Shown here: one piece after another, positions 54,276-62,963 of the stretch
Layout of the letters: each line of letters begins with the position of its first letter
How positions within the stretch are numbered: position 1 is the stretch's first letter
From: Bog-473 sp963738135
GTDB taxonomy: Bacteria > Actinomycetota > Acidimicrobiia > Acidimicrobiales > RAAP-2
Reading direction: 5' to 3'
Assembly: GCA_963738135.1 (NCBI GenBank)
Contig: CAVTVK010000001.1
Span: 434,001-498,000, forward strand
DNA: 64,000 nucleotides
Position numbers and translations under genes: made by a program
Notes under the pieces: model-generated
Database searches by the model: none
Told to the model about the DNA's origin: nothing
The model's input: only the letters and a program-made list of their open reading frames with translations

Positions 54276-55528
54276 CCGATACCGGCATTTCGTCCCTCGA
54301 TCGTGAGCGCATCCGGGAGCTCTTCGACCTTCGGAATAATCTCAACCTCAACGCCGGTGGCTTCTACACCGACGACCCCTACCCGGTATGGCATGAATTG
54401 CGGGCGAAGGCTGCGGTCCACGCGGGAACGGTTCACGAATTGACGGGCTGCCCGGGCGATCCCATGTTTCACGGGTTGCCGTTCCCTGAGCGGCTGCACT
54501 TCTCGACGTTCAGCTATGAAGTCTGCGACGCCGCGTACCGCAACCCTGCGGTGTTCGCTTCTTCGCCGGATGCAGCCGATGGTTCACCCGATGACGTCGG
54601 CTTCGCGCAGAGCATGCTCATGATGGGCGGGACGAAGCACCGCCGCTACCGCACCCTGGTGCAGCCTTCTTTTGTGCCCGCCAAGGCCCAATGGTGGATC
54701 AACAATTGGATCCAAGAGACGGTCGATGCGCTCGTGGACGGCCTCGCTGGCGAGGGTCGAGCGGAGCTGAACGTCGACTTCTGTGCTGCCATTCCTGTGC
54801 TGACCATCACCGGGAGTTTCGGTGTCTCGGTCGAGGAAGCACTCGACGTCCGGGCCTCCCTCGCGGACCCCATGTCCGTCGTTGAGCGCCTGGCTCCGAT
54901 TGTGGCCGCTCGGCGAGAGAAGCCTGGCGATGACCTCATAAGTGTGCTCGTGGAGGCGGAGATCACGGAAGAGGACGGCAGCAAGCACCGCCTCTCGGAC
55001 CCGGAGATCTACTCCTTTGCAATGCTGCTGCTGATGGCGGGTTCCGGCACGACGTGGAAGCAGATGGGAATTACTCTCGCGGCGCTCCTCGATCGTCCCG
55101 CCCTGCTCAATGCCATCCGTGAGGACCGGACCCTGCTCAAGCCTGCGATCGAAGAGTCCCTCCGTTGGATGCCCACCGACCCGATGTTCTCTCGCTGGGT
55201 CGCCGAGGACATCGACTTCTACGGCATGCAGCTGCCGAAGGGGTCGGTGCTGCATCTGTGCATCGGCGCCGCGAGCCGTGACCCTGCCCGCTGGGACAAC
55301 CCCGATGCGTACGACCCTGCCCGCCCCTTGAAACCGGCCCTGGGCTTCGGCAGTGGGCCCCACGTCTGTCTCGGCATGCACGTGGCCCGAGCCGAAATGT
55401 CCGTCGGCATCTCCGCTCTCCTCGATCGCCTGCCGAATCTGCGGCTCGACGCCGAGGCTGATCCACCCTCTCCCGTTGGTTTCTACGAAAGGGGCGTCAT
55501 GGAAATTCCGGTGGTGTTCGACGTATGA
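54272..55528 (+). CDS. Cytochrome P450
   Basis: The 418-residue haemoprotein has the haem-binding loop FGSGPHVCLGMHVARAE with Cys near residue 366, the ExxR motif in IEESLRWMP, and an I-helix LLLMAGSGTTWKQMG in which the usual acid-Thr pair is Gly-Thr-Thr. It is soluble, with no membrane anchor. It would hydroxylate the pathway substrate using electrons from the 53265 ferredoxin. The start overlaps the SDR stop by four bases. Confidence 0.95.
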   Translation: MTDTGISSLDRERIRELFDLRNNLNLNAGGFYTDDPYPVWHELRAKAAVHAGTVHELTGCPGDPMFHGLPFPERLHFSTFSYEVCDAAYRNPAVFASSPDAADGSPDDVGFAQSMLMMGGTKHRRYRTLVQPSFVPAKAQWWINNWIQETVDALVDGLAGEGRAELNVDFCAAIPVLTITGSFGVSVEEALDVRASLADPMSVVERLAPIVAARREKPGDDLISVLVEAEITEEDGSKHRLSDPEIYSFAMLLLMAGSGTTWKQMGITLAALLDRPALLNAIREDRTLLKPAIEESLRWMPTDPMFSRWVAEDIDFYGMQLPKGSVLHLCIGAASRDPARWDNPDAYDPARPLKPALGFGSGPHVCLGMHVARAEMSVGISALLDRLPNLRLDAEADPPSPVGFYERGVMEIPVVFDV

Positions 55529-55971
55529 GCAGCGACAACTACACAGCTCCAGATGTCACTCTCCTCGGAGAGGATCATGTACGGGCCTACCAGGAGTCGG
55601 GGGGAGACGTCGGTTACCTGTGGAACGGAGTGCCGACTCTCCTCTTGACGACGACCGGCCGTCGCTCGGGCCAACCTCGGACGACGCCGCTGATCTTCGC
55701 TCCCGACGGGGACGACTACCTCGTGGTGGCGTCCATGGGTGGCGCCCCCGACCATCCCCAGTGGTACCGGAACCTGCTGGCGAACCCGAGAGCTCAGATC
55801 CAGGTCAAGGCCGACGTCATGCCGGCTATGGCCAGGACGGCATCAGAGGAGGAGAAGCCACGTCTGTGGTCGATCGTCCGCGACGCGTGGCCGAACTATG
55901 ACGTCTATCAGTCCCGGACTGAACGCGTGATTCCCGTCGTCGTCTTGACACCCACCAGCGCCAGTGAGTGA
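55525..55971 (+). CDS. Deazaflavin (F420)-dependent nitroreductase family protein (Ddn-like)
   Basis: The 148-residue protein has LLLTTTGRRSGQPRTTPLIF, YLVVASMGGAPDHPQWYRNLLANP and VIPVVVLTP. This is the split-barrel pattern of the Ddn/FDOR family that binds coenzyme F420. Members reduce activated double bonds or nitro groups. Its place after P450 suggests reduction of an enone or quinone-like intermediate. It overlaps both neighbours. Confidence 0.88.
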   Translation: MSSDNYTAPDVTLLGEDHVRAYQESGGDVGYLWNGVPTLLLTTTGRRSGQPRTTPLIFAPDGDDYLVVASMGGAPDHPQWYRNLLANPRAQIQVKADVMPAMARTASEEEKPRLWSIVRDAWPNYDVYQSRTERVIPVVVLTPTSASE

Positions 55972-57175
55972 CGGCGCGTTCGACGGCATCCGCGTCGTCG
56001 AACTCGCACAGTGGGTCTTTGTCCCGGTGGCCGGCGCCCTCTTGGCGGACTGGGGTGCCGACGTCGTCCGCGTCGATCGCCTCGACGGCGATCCCTACCG
56101 CGGTCTTGCTACCCAAGGCATCGGCACGGACAGCGGTGGCGTCAACCTCTCGGTGGCTCTCGCCAACCGCGGGAAGCGCTCGGTTGCGCTCGACCTGCAG
56201 ACCGAGGATGGGCAGCGCGTGCTCCACCAACTCCTCGAGAATGCCGATGTCTTCTTGACGAGCTTCCGTCCCGACGCCCTACAGCGACTCGGTTTGGACG
56301 CCGACACACTGCGGGGGCGGTACCCGTCCCTGGTCTACGCCCGGGGAAATGGCTATGGCGTTCGAGGCCCCGACGCCGGCATGGCCGGATACGACGCGTC
56401 GGCCTTCTGGGCCAGGGGCGGGATGGCACACGTGCTCACCCCGGCTGACCGCGACTACCCGATCACCCCCCGGGGTGCTCTGGGCGATCGCAACGGCGGA
56501 ATGGCGCTCGCCTTCGGCGTTGCCGGCGCCCTGTTGAAGCGGTCGCGGACGGGGAAGGGCTCCGTCGTCGATGTTTCTCTACTTGGCACGGCGATGTGGA
56601 CACTGTCGTCTGACCTGCTGGCGGCGCTGCAAGGTGCCCAGCCCCGTGCTGCTGGCGGAAGGGGGCCTGTCTTCAATCCGCTTGTCGCCACGTATCGCAC
56701 GGCAGACCATCGCCACATTCAGCTCGTTTTCCTGCAATCCGACCGGTACTGGGGACCCTTGTGCGATCTGGTCGACCGCCCCGACCTCCGTGACGACCCG
56801 CGCTTCGCTGATCACCAGTCGCGCGATGCTCATCGGGACGAGTGCTCCGCCGCACTCGACGAGGTCTTCGCGAGCCGCACCTACGAAGAGTGGAAGGAAC
56901 TTCTCAGGGAGCTCGACGCCCCGTGGGCACCGGTCCAGGCAGTCGAGGAGCTCCTCACCGACCCGCAAGTACTCGCCAACGACTACCTCGGCGAGGTGGT
57001 GATTGAAGGAGGGCCGACATACCGACTGCCGACCGTGCCGGTCCAGTTCGACGAGCAGCCGCCCGCCATGCGTCCCGCTCCCGAGCACGGTGAGCACACG
57101 GAGTCCGTTCTCCTGGAGCTCGGATACGACTGGGACGACATCACCCGACTCAAGGACACCGCCGTCATCCCGTGA
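55964..57175 (+). CDS. Family III CoA transferase (CaiB/BaiF)
   Basis: GTG 55964 overlaps the previous stop by eight bases. The 403-residue protein has IRVVELAQWVFVPVAGALLADWGADVVRV, split over the N-terminal Rossmann part, FLTSFRPDALQRLGLD and VVDVSLLGTAMWTL. The catalytic Asp expected near residue 165-170 falls in the region ALGDRNGGMALAFGV. It moves CoA between carboxylic acids, or acts as a racemase-like relative (AMACR). Its role here is to activate or epimerise the acid produced by ALDH. Confidence 0.88.
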   Translation: MSDGAFDGIRVVELAQWVFVPVAGALLADWGADVVRVDRLDGDPYRGLATQGIGTDSGGVNLSVALANRGKRSVALDLQTEDGQRVLHQLLENADVFLTSFRPDALQRLGLDADTLRGRYPSLVYARGNGYGVRGPDAGMAGYDASAFWARGGMAHVLTPADRDYPITPRGALGDRNGGMALAFGVAGALLKRSRTGKGSVVDVSLLGTAMWTLSSDLLAALQGAQPRAAGGRGPVFNPLVATYRTADHRHIQLVFLQSDRYWGPLCDLVDRPDLRDDPRFADHQSRDAHRDECSAALDEVFASRTYEEWKELLRELDAPWAPVQAVEELLTDPQVLANDYLGEVVIEGGPTYRLPTVPVQFDEQPPAMRPAPEHGEHTESVLLELGYDWDDITRLKDTAVIP

Positions 57176-57594
57176 CCAATCAACGCCCAGTCCCCGTCCC
57201 GGACGAGCTCTCGGCGCCGTACTGGTCAGCCGCAGCCGGTCACGAGCTCGTCCTCGCCCGCTGCTCCCGCTGCGGCCAGCTGACGCATCCTCCCGACATC
57301 GTCTGCCCCCTGTGCCATCACCCCGACCCGGCGTACTCCTTCGAATCGGTGAGCGGAGGCGGCACCATCCGATCTTGGATCGTGGTCCGTCAGTCGTTCC
57401 TCCCCGGGTTCGAGGATCTGCTCCCGCTCGTCTTGCTCGACGTTGCGCTCGATGGGGAAGCCGACATTCGCCTCATTGGTCGTCTCCTCGATGGCGCCGA
57501 CACACCACTCACGATCGGAAGCCGCGTGCAGGTGGCGTTCGAAGAGATCGGCCCCGGGAGTTCCGTGCCGGCGTTTGAGCTGGAGCACGCGTGA
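57172..57594 (+). CDS. DUF35 / OB-fold zinc-ribbon protein
   Basis: GTG 57172 overlaps the CoA transferase stop. The 140-residue protein has CSRCGQLTHPPDIVCPLC (zinc ribbon) then GGGTIRSWIVVRQSFLPGF (OB-fold). Proteins of this type are obligate partners of thiolase-fold aldolases, for example in steroid side-chain removal. The next gene, overlapping by four bases, is a thiolase-fold protein, so the pair probably forms one complex. Confidence 0.88.
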   Translation: MTNQRPVPVPDELSAPYWSAAAGHELVLARCSRCGQLTHPPDIVCPLCHHPDPAYSFESVSGGGTIRSWIVVRQSFLPGFEDLLPLVLLDVALDGEADIRLIGRLLDGADTPLTIGSRVQVAFEEIGPGSSVPAFELEHA

Positions 57595-58793
57595 ACTCAT
57601 CGTTTACGGCTCGCAACCAGGTGGCCATCGTCGGGTATGCGCAGAGCGACATCGTCAAGCACGCTGGGATACCGCTCGGTGCAATCGCCATGGGTACCGC
57701 TACCCGGGCCATAACGGACGCCGGCCTGACCGTCGACCAGATCGACGGATTCGCCTCGAGCGCCCTGTTCCCGTCGGCAGGAAACCACGCCGTCGTTGAC
57801 GGCGTCAGCACCGTCTCATCGGCATGGCTGGCTCAACGCCTCGGCATCAATCCCCGCTATGCGTCGGGATTCCAGGGCTATGGGCAGATGCCGGGTTCGG
57901 TTGCCTTGGCGGTCAACGCCATTTCCAGCGGCGCTGCGGACTACGTGCTGGTCCATCGGGCACTGCACAATCCGGCGGGGAGCTACCACGGCAATCCGAT
58001 GCAGCATGCGTCTGGCCCAATGCAGTGGACAGTGCCGCAGGGCTTCTTCGGGCCTCTCGCCATGATCGGCCTGACCTACAACGAGTACCTCCAACGCTTC
58101 GGCGCCTCGCCGGACTCGATGGCGAACGTGCTGGTCGAAGCTCGGAAAAACGGGGCGCGGATACCGTGGTCGTACTGGCACGACCGCCCGCTGGAAGCTC
58201 AGGAGTACCTGGATTCCCCCATCTTGGTTGATCCGATCCGCCGACTGGACTGCGACATACCCGTCGACGGATGTACGGCATTCGTTCTCACTTCGGCCGA
58301 GCGGGCCAAGGACCTCCCCCACCCTCCTGTCTACATCTCCGGCTTCGCCGGTGGCAGCCCCACCCGCAACCGCTTGCCACTCCACTGGCCTCTCGATGAC
58401 GTCTACGACATCGGTAGCGAGACGGCTCTGCGCCTCTGGAACGCGGCGGGGGTCGGTCCGGGCGAGGTTGACCTCCCCCAGCTCTACGACGGCTTCTCGC
58501 CGTTCGTCTATTTCTGGCTCGAGGTTCTTGGACTCTGCCCCGTCGGAGAAGCGCACCGTTTTGTCCAAGAGGGCGGGATCGACAGTGACCTCCCATCGGG
58601 CCTGCCCGTACTCTCGGGCGGCGGTGCGCTGGGGAACGGTCGGATGCACGGTGTGCCACAGATGCTCGAGTGCTACCTCCAGCTCTCGAGGCGCGCCGGA
58701 GATCGGCAACGTGCGCGAGCCTCAATTGGACTCGCCTGCCACGCATCACCGCATCTCGGCGGCGCGGTCGTGTATAGCGCGACCGCGTTCTAG
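57591..58793 (+). CDS. Thiolase-fold protein without nucleophilic Cys; probable retro-aldolase-like (Ltp2/SCP-x type)
   Basis: The 400-residue protein starts at GTG 57591 with NQVAIVGYAQSDIVKHAG. Where thiolases have a nucleophilic Cys, it reads SGFQGYGQMPGSVALAVN, so the cysteine is absent. LPQLYDGFSPFVYFWLE and GGALGNGRMHGVPQMLE replace the thiolase His-Pro-Gly and Cys-Gly-Gly loops. This is the pattern of lipid-transfer/SCP-x relatives such as Ltp2, which with a DUF35 partner cleave beta-hydroxyacyl-CoA in a retro-aldol step. The adjacent DUF35 gene supports that reading. Confidence 0.85.
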   Translation: MNSSFTARNQVAIVGYAQSDIVKHAGIPLGAIAMGTATRAITDAGLTVDQIDGFASSALFPSAGNHAVVDGVSTVSSAWLAQRLGINPRYASGFQGYGQMPGSVALAVNAISSGAADYVLVHRALHNPAGSYHGNPMQHASGPMQWTVPQGFFGPLAMIGLTYNEYLQRFGASPDSMANVLVEARKNGARIPWSYWHDRPLEAQEYLDSPILVDPIRRLDCDIPVDGCTAFVLTSAERAKDLPHPPVYISGFAGGSPTRNRLPLHWPLDDVYDIGSETALRLWNAAGVGPGEVDLPQLYDGFSPFVYFWLEVLGLCPVGEAHRFVQEGGIDSDLPSGLPVLSGGGALGNGRMHGVPQMLECYLQLSRRAGDRQRARASIGLACHASPHLGGAVVYSATAF

Positions 58794-58813
58794 GCAATCG
58801 ATAGGCTCGACAC

Positions 58814-59452
58814 ATGGTTACGACGGCACCGAAAGTCGAGGAACATCTGCCCGCTGAAGTCGACGCCGGTCCGCGCTCCAAGATTCTCTCGGCCGGCCGT
58901 CTGCTGATCATGACCAAGGGATCCGGCGTTACGACACAGGACGTCATTCAAGAAGCCGGAGTCGCCCTCCAGACGTTTTACCGCTACTTCGGTAGCAAAG
59001 ATCAGTTTCTCCTGGCGCTCATCGGCGTTCTCATCAAGGAGCACTGCAATGACCTGGCGGAAAGCGCACGGGCCTTCGACGACCCGGTGGCACGCCTCGA
59101 GATCTACGTGCGAGGGACGCTGGCGCCGCTTCACGCCGCCGACGGATTGGCCTCGGCCAGATTCATCACCTCCGAGCACTGGCGCCTCCACCAGACATGT
59201 CCGGCAGAAGTGTGGGCCGCCACCCAACCGGTCAGTGATCTCATCAGGCTCGAACTCGAAGCAGGTTCCCGAGCTGGCACCCTCTCGGCCCGCAATCCTG
59301 AGCGAGACGCATGGCTCATGACGAAGACCATCATCGGTGCCTATCACCATTACGCCTTCCAGCCAGAAGATCCGGCCTTGGCCACACTCGACGATGACGT
59401 CTGGTACTTCTGCCTGGCCGCCGCGGGCGGGTTGCCGCACGGTCCTCGGTGA
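58814..59452 (+). CDS. TetR-family transcriptional regulator
   Basis: The 212-residue protein has a helix-turn-helix with MTKGSGVTTQDVIQEAGV and ALQTFYRYFGSKDQFLLALI. An all-helical ligand domain follows. It lies 20 bases after the thiolase-like gene and is probably co-transcribed. As the only TetR in the window, within a gene set whose promoters carry palindromes, it is the best candidate for the shared regulator. Confidence 0.88.
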   Translation: MVTTAPKVEEHLPAEVDAGPRSKILSAGRLLIMTKGSGVTTQDVIQEAGVALQTFYRYFGSKDQFLLALIGVLIKEHCNDLAESARAFDDPVARLEIYVRGTLAPLHAADGLASARFITSEHWRLHQTCPAEVWAATQPVSDLIRLELEAGSRAGTLSARNPERDAWLMTKTIIGAYHHYAFQPEDPALATLDDDVWYFCLAAAGGLPHGPR

Positions 59453-59483
59453 CGGTGGGCCAATCCGATCTCTGCTTACCGAC

Positions 59484-60749
59484 CTATCCTGCGGCGCCCC
59501 GCGGTACATCGCGGAACGCCACGTCCCGATCCCGTGAAAGCTCCCGGGGCATGCCAAGAACGCGCTCGCTGATCACGTTCCGGGCCATTTCCGTCGTTCC
59601 TCCGCCGATACACGAGACCTGGCGGATCAGATAATCGTCACCGATAAAGCCCAATTGCCCGTCGGCATCTGACCAAGCCGCCCCCGCGGTGCCGGCGATC
59701 TCGAATGCGATGGTCTTCAGGCGGGTCGAAGAAACGCCGGTGAACAACCTGATGATGGCGGCCGACTGAGGGGCCGTCGAGCCCGTCCCGATTCCACTAC
59801 CGATACGGCTTCGGAGCTCACGATTGACGATGTCGAGCACGCGTGCTTCGCCGATCAGATCCCGTACGCACGGGTCGGAGGACCTGCCGGCCTGGCGGGC
59901 AGCGACAGCGATGAGAGACGAGGCGGACGAGCCAGCGTTTCCGTACCCGACGGGGACGGTGACGAGGGGCGAGTTCCCAAGCATGCGTTCGTGAAACATC
60001 CAGCGGCTTCCCACCGTCCAGCCGTCGTCGACATCGCCGATCCGGTCCGAATCCGGAACCCGCACATCGGTCAAAAACTCCTGGCAGAACTCCTTGGATC
60101 CGTTCAGCAGCTCTATTCGATGCACGTCGATGCTCGGCTGGCGAATGGGAAAGGTGAACACGGTGAGTCCCCGGTGTTTCGGGACGTCCCAATTAGTCCG
60201 CGCCAGGCAGAGACCCCAATCGGACCACCACGCCCCGGTCGTCCAGATCTTGGAACCGTTGAGCACCCATTCGTCGCCGTCCCTGACGGCAGTCGTCAGG
60301 GCGCCGGCGACATCTGAACCACCACTGGGCTCAGAAAGGAACTGCATCCAGAGTTCCTCGCCTTTGAGGATGGCGGGAATGTGACGACGCTTCTGCTCTT
60401 CCGTTCCGAAGTCAAGGATCACCGCGGCGCATGGTGAGAGCGTCGGGGCCTGAATCCGAGTAGGAAATTCGCGTCCCTCCAGTTCCTCGTTGAGCACGTT
60501 CTGATACGCCGGCGTCAGCCCTTGACCGCCGTACTCGCGTGGAAAACAGATGCCCGCGAGTCCAGCGTCAAAGAGCATCCGTTGCACTTCCCGTTCACGG
60601 GCGACCCCGGCAAGCTCTTCGTCGTCGGTTCGATTGTTTCGCAGGATGTCGGCGGCCGTGCCAGACGTCGCTGGGCCCAAGTTGGCCCGCACGAACGCAC
60701 GCGCACGCTGCCGGAAGCTGTCGATGTCTTCCACCTCGACGTCAGTCAT
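59484..60749 (-). CDS. Acyl-CoA dehydrogenase, second subunit of an adjacent pair
   Basis: The 421-residue flavoprotein has CFPREYGGQGLTPAYQNVLNE, FLSEPSGGSDVAGALTT, VLNGSKIWTTGAWWSDWGL and a C-terminal IGGGTTEMARNVISERVLG, the usual end of the long type. It begins in the last codons of the upstream dehydrogenase (60746-60749 overlap), so the two are co-translated. Paired dehydrogenases of this sort form heterotetramers in steroid side-chain catabolism (ChsE-type). Confidence 0.9.
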   Translation of the reverse strand: MTDVEVEDIDSFRQRARAFVRANLGPATSGTAADILRNNRTDDEELAGVAREREVQRMLFDAGLAGICFPREYGGQGLTPAYQNVLNEELEGREFPTRIQAPTLSPCAAVILDFGTEEQKRRHIPAILKGEELWMQFLSEPSGGSDVAGALTTAVRDGDEWVLNGSKIWTTGAWWSDWGLCLARTNWDVPKHRGLTVFTFPIRQPSIDVHRIELLNGSKEFCQEFLTDVRVPDSDRIGDVDDGWTVGSRWMFHERMLGNSPLVTVPVGYGNAGSSASSLIAVAARQAGRSSDPCVRDLIGEARVLDIVNRELRSRIGSGIGTGSTAPQSAAIIRLFTGVSSTRLKTIAFEIAGTAGAAWSDADGQLGFIGDDYLIRQVSCIGGGTTEMARNVISERVLGMPRELSRDRDVAFRDVPRGAAG

Positions 60750-61888
60750 GCCAGAACTACCTGCTCTTCTGCCATAGCGCCGAGGCGCTGCCGATGTTCA
60801 GACGGGGTGCCGTAGAGAGCCCGGTTCACCGTGTGCCGTCGTAGGTATAGGTGGAGATCGTGCTCGAAGGTCACGCCGATCCCGCCGTGGATCTGCACGC
60901 AGTCCTGCATCAGCTCGCCCCCGAAGTCACCGATGAACGACTTGGCCGCACTGAGCAGCTCGGGTGCGTCGGGAGTACCGTTAGCGACTGCCTCCACGGC
61001 GGCATCGCTCACCGCATGGCTCGCCTCGAGCCAGGTCTTCATGTCCGCAAACCGGTGCTTCAGCTCTTGATAGGACGCCAGCGGCCGGCCGAACGAGTAG
61101 CGAGCGAATGCCCACTCGACTGTCATGTCGAATGCGCACTGCATGGCGCCGACTGATTCCGCCGTACAGATCGCCACCGCGTGACTGACTTGCCGTTCAA
61201 CCTGCTCGACCGCCAACCCAAGCTGGCCGATGAGGGATCCGGCGACCGGAAGCCGGACATCCTCGAATGTCACAAGATCGAAGCGACGGGTCGTATCGAG
61301 CGACTGCATCGGCGTTACTGAGACGCCTGGCGTTCCACGGGGGACAAGCACCTGGGTCAATCCCGATCCGGTGCGGCCGGTCACGAGGAGATATCGGGCG
61401 CAGGCAGCTGATTCAACGGGACGCTTGACGCCAGTCAGCACCAGTTCGTCACCCTCTCGGCGAATGTCGAACGAGACGGAACCGAGTTGGTCGTTCGGCG
61501 GTGGCTCGCTGAGGCACCAGGTGGCGATTGCCTCGCCTGAGAGCACATCCTTGATCGCCGGCTCAAGCTCGTCGCCTCCGACCTCGCTCAGCGTGGCCGC
61601 CACGACGTTGGTCACAGCCAGCGGTCCGGGAGCGGCGTGGCGCCCAAACTCATGGGCCACCAGCGACAAGTCGACCAAGCCTCGCCCGCTTATGGATCCC
61701 CCTCCATGCGTCTCGCTGACCAGAAGCGAGGACCAGCCCAGTTCCGCCCCTCGACGCCAGTAGTCGGGGTCAAAGCCGTCCGCGCTGTCACGAAGGCGAC
61801 GAAGCTCTGCCACGGGGACGAGCTCGTCGAGCAACCTCGCGGTCGTCTCTCGGAAGAGGGCCTGGTCGGGGCTCAGGTCCAGCAGCAT
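60746..61888 (-). CDS. Acyl-CoA dehydrogenase, first subunit of an adjacent pair
   Basis: The 380-residue protein has LFRETTARLLDELVPVAEL, CLSEPPPNDQLGSVSF, FARYSFGRPLASYQELKH and VQIHGGIGVTFEHDLHLYLR. It resembles the short type at 10977-12104 and ends without the IxxRxxLG tail of its partner. Such half-equipped subunits are typical of the non-FAD-anchoring or complementary partner in heteromeric dehydrogenases. Confidence 0.9.
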   Translation of the reverse strand: MLLDLSPDQALFRETTARLLDELVPVAELRRLRDSADGFDPDYWRRGAELGWSSLLVSETHGGGSISGRGLVDLSLVAHEFGRHAAPGPLAVTNVVAATLSEVGGDELEPAIKDVLSGEAIATWCLSEPPPNDQLGSVSFDIRREGDELVLTGVKRPVESAACARYLLVTGRTGSGLTQVLVPRGTPGVSVTPMQSLDTTRRFDLVTFEDVRLPVAGSLIGQLGLAVEQVERQVSHAVAICTAESVGAMQCAFDMTVEWAFARYSFGRPLASYQELKHRFADMKTWLEASHAVSDAAVEAVANGTPDAPELLSAAKSFIGDFGGELMQDCVQIHGGIGVTFEHDLHLYLRRHTVNRALYGTPSEHRQRLGAMAEEQVVLA

Positions 61889-61990
61889 CGCGGTCCTGTT
61901 TTCTCATTCATGGCGGCCCGTCCGCGAGGACGAACATCGACAGAAATGCCTGGCCGGGTCTAGAAACACTGCTCGTCTCGTGCGGTAGCA

Positions 61991-62019
61991 ATTATCGACA
62001 CTGATATCTATATCAGGAA
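61991..62019 (-). promoter_or_regulatory. Promoter with palindromic spacer for the acyl-CoA dehydrogenase pair
   Basis: On the minus strand TTCCTG (62019-62014), a 17-base spacer and GATAAT (61996-61991) form a promoter about 100 bases before the 61888 start. CTGATATCTATATCAG (62001-62016) is a near-perfect inverted repeat in the spacer, resembling 29379. The rest of the 61889-62111 gap shows no gene. Confidence 0.6.
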
Positions 62020-62111
62020 CATGACGCTACAGGGCACCGGATTCCGACGTCAAGATTCGCAATCCCCTGGGGCCTGTCTTACGGCGATGGCCGGTTTCTA
62101 TCCCGCTGTCC

Positions 62112-62885
62112 TCAATGGCTTAGGTAGCCCCCGTCGCAGATCAACACCTGACCGGTCATGTAGCTCGAAGCCCCACCGGCCAAGAACAGTGCGGGACCGA
62201 CCATCTCATCGGGGTCAGCAATTCGGTTCTGCAGGCACGACGCTGCCATATGCGCCATGGACTCGGGCCCGGCGCTCCGCGTCATATCGGTATCAACCGA
62301 CCCCGGACAGAGCGCATTGACTCGAATATCAAAAGGCGCGTAGGCGGCCGCCATCGACCTGGTAAAGGCCTGCAGCCCCGCCTTCGCTGCCGCGTACATC
62401 GATACTCCTGCCGAGAATGTGAAGGCGCCGATGGAACTCATATTGATGACAGAAGCAGCGCTACTCGCTTTGAGCTGAGGCAGCGCGGCCTGGACGAGGA
62501 ACACTGGTCCTCGAAGATCGACGTCGAACACCTTCGCCCATGCCTCACTGGTAAATTCGCCAAGGGGCTGGGCGAGCGATGTCGCCGCATTGTTGACAAT
62601 GACATCGATCCGACCGAAGCGCTCAACTGTCCGCTCGACGAGCGCATTCACCGAGTCAAGATCTCCCATGTGTGTCGGAACCGCCAATGCCTCGCCGCCA
62701 GTCATGCCGCGTAGATGCACTTCCGCCTCTTGACACGCGCCAGCCTTGCGACCGGCAACAACAACCTTGGCGCCCGCGAGGGCGTACCCCTCTGCGATAG
62801 AGCGACCGATACCTCTTGTTCCTCCGGTCACGAGCGCTACTCGGCCAGTCAGATCGAAGAGAGATTTGAGCTGGTCTTTAGTCAC
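62112..62885 (-). CDS. Short-chain dehydrogenase/reductase
   Basis: GTG 62885 follows AAGGAGACGAAGC. The 257-residue enzyme has ALVTGGTRGIGRSIA, DVIVNNAATS, catalytic Ser in INMSSIGAF and Tyr/Lys in YAAAKAGLQAF, and QVLICDGGYLSH at the end. It is a classical NAD(P)-dependent SDR and is intact, unlike three others in the window. Within this lipid gene set it may oxidise a 3-hydroxyacyl-CoA. Confidence 0.9.
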   Translation of the reverse strand: MTKDQLKSLFDLTGRVALVTGGTRGIGRSIAEGYALAGAKVVVAGRKAGACQEAEVHLRGMTGGEALAVPTHMGDLDSVNALVERTVERFGRIDVIVNNAATSLAQPLGEFTSEAWAKVFDVDLRGPVFLVQAALPQLKASSAASVINMSSIGAFTFSAGVSMYAAAKAGLQAFTRSMAAAYAPFDIRVNALCPGSVDTDMTRSAGPESMAHMAASCLQNRIADPDEMVGPALFLAGGASSYMTGQVLICDGGYLSH

Positions 62886-62963
62886 GATGCTTCGTCTCCT
62901 TGTGAACGGAGGCTCTGCGGTCTCGGGATCTCCTCTTCGGAAGCATTAGGGCAGAATGGAAGT

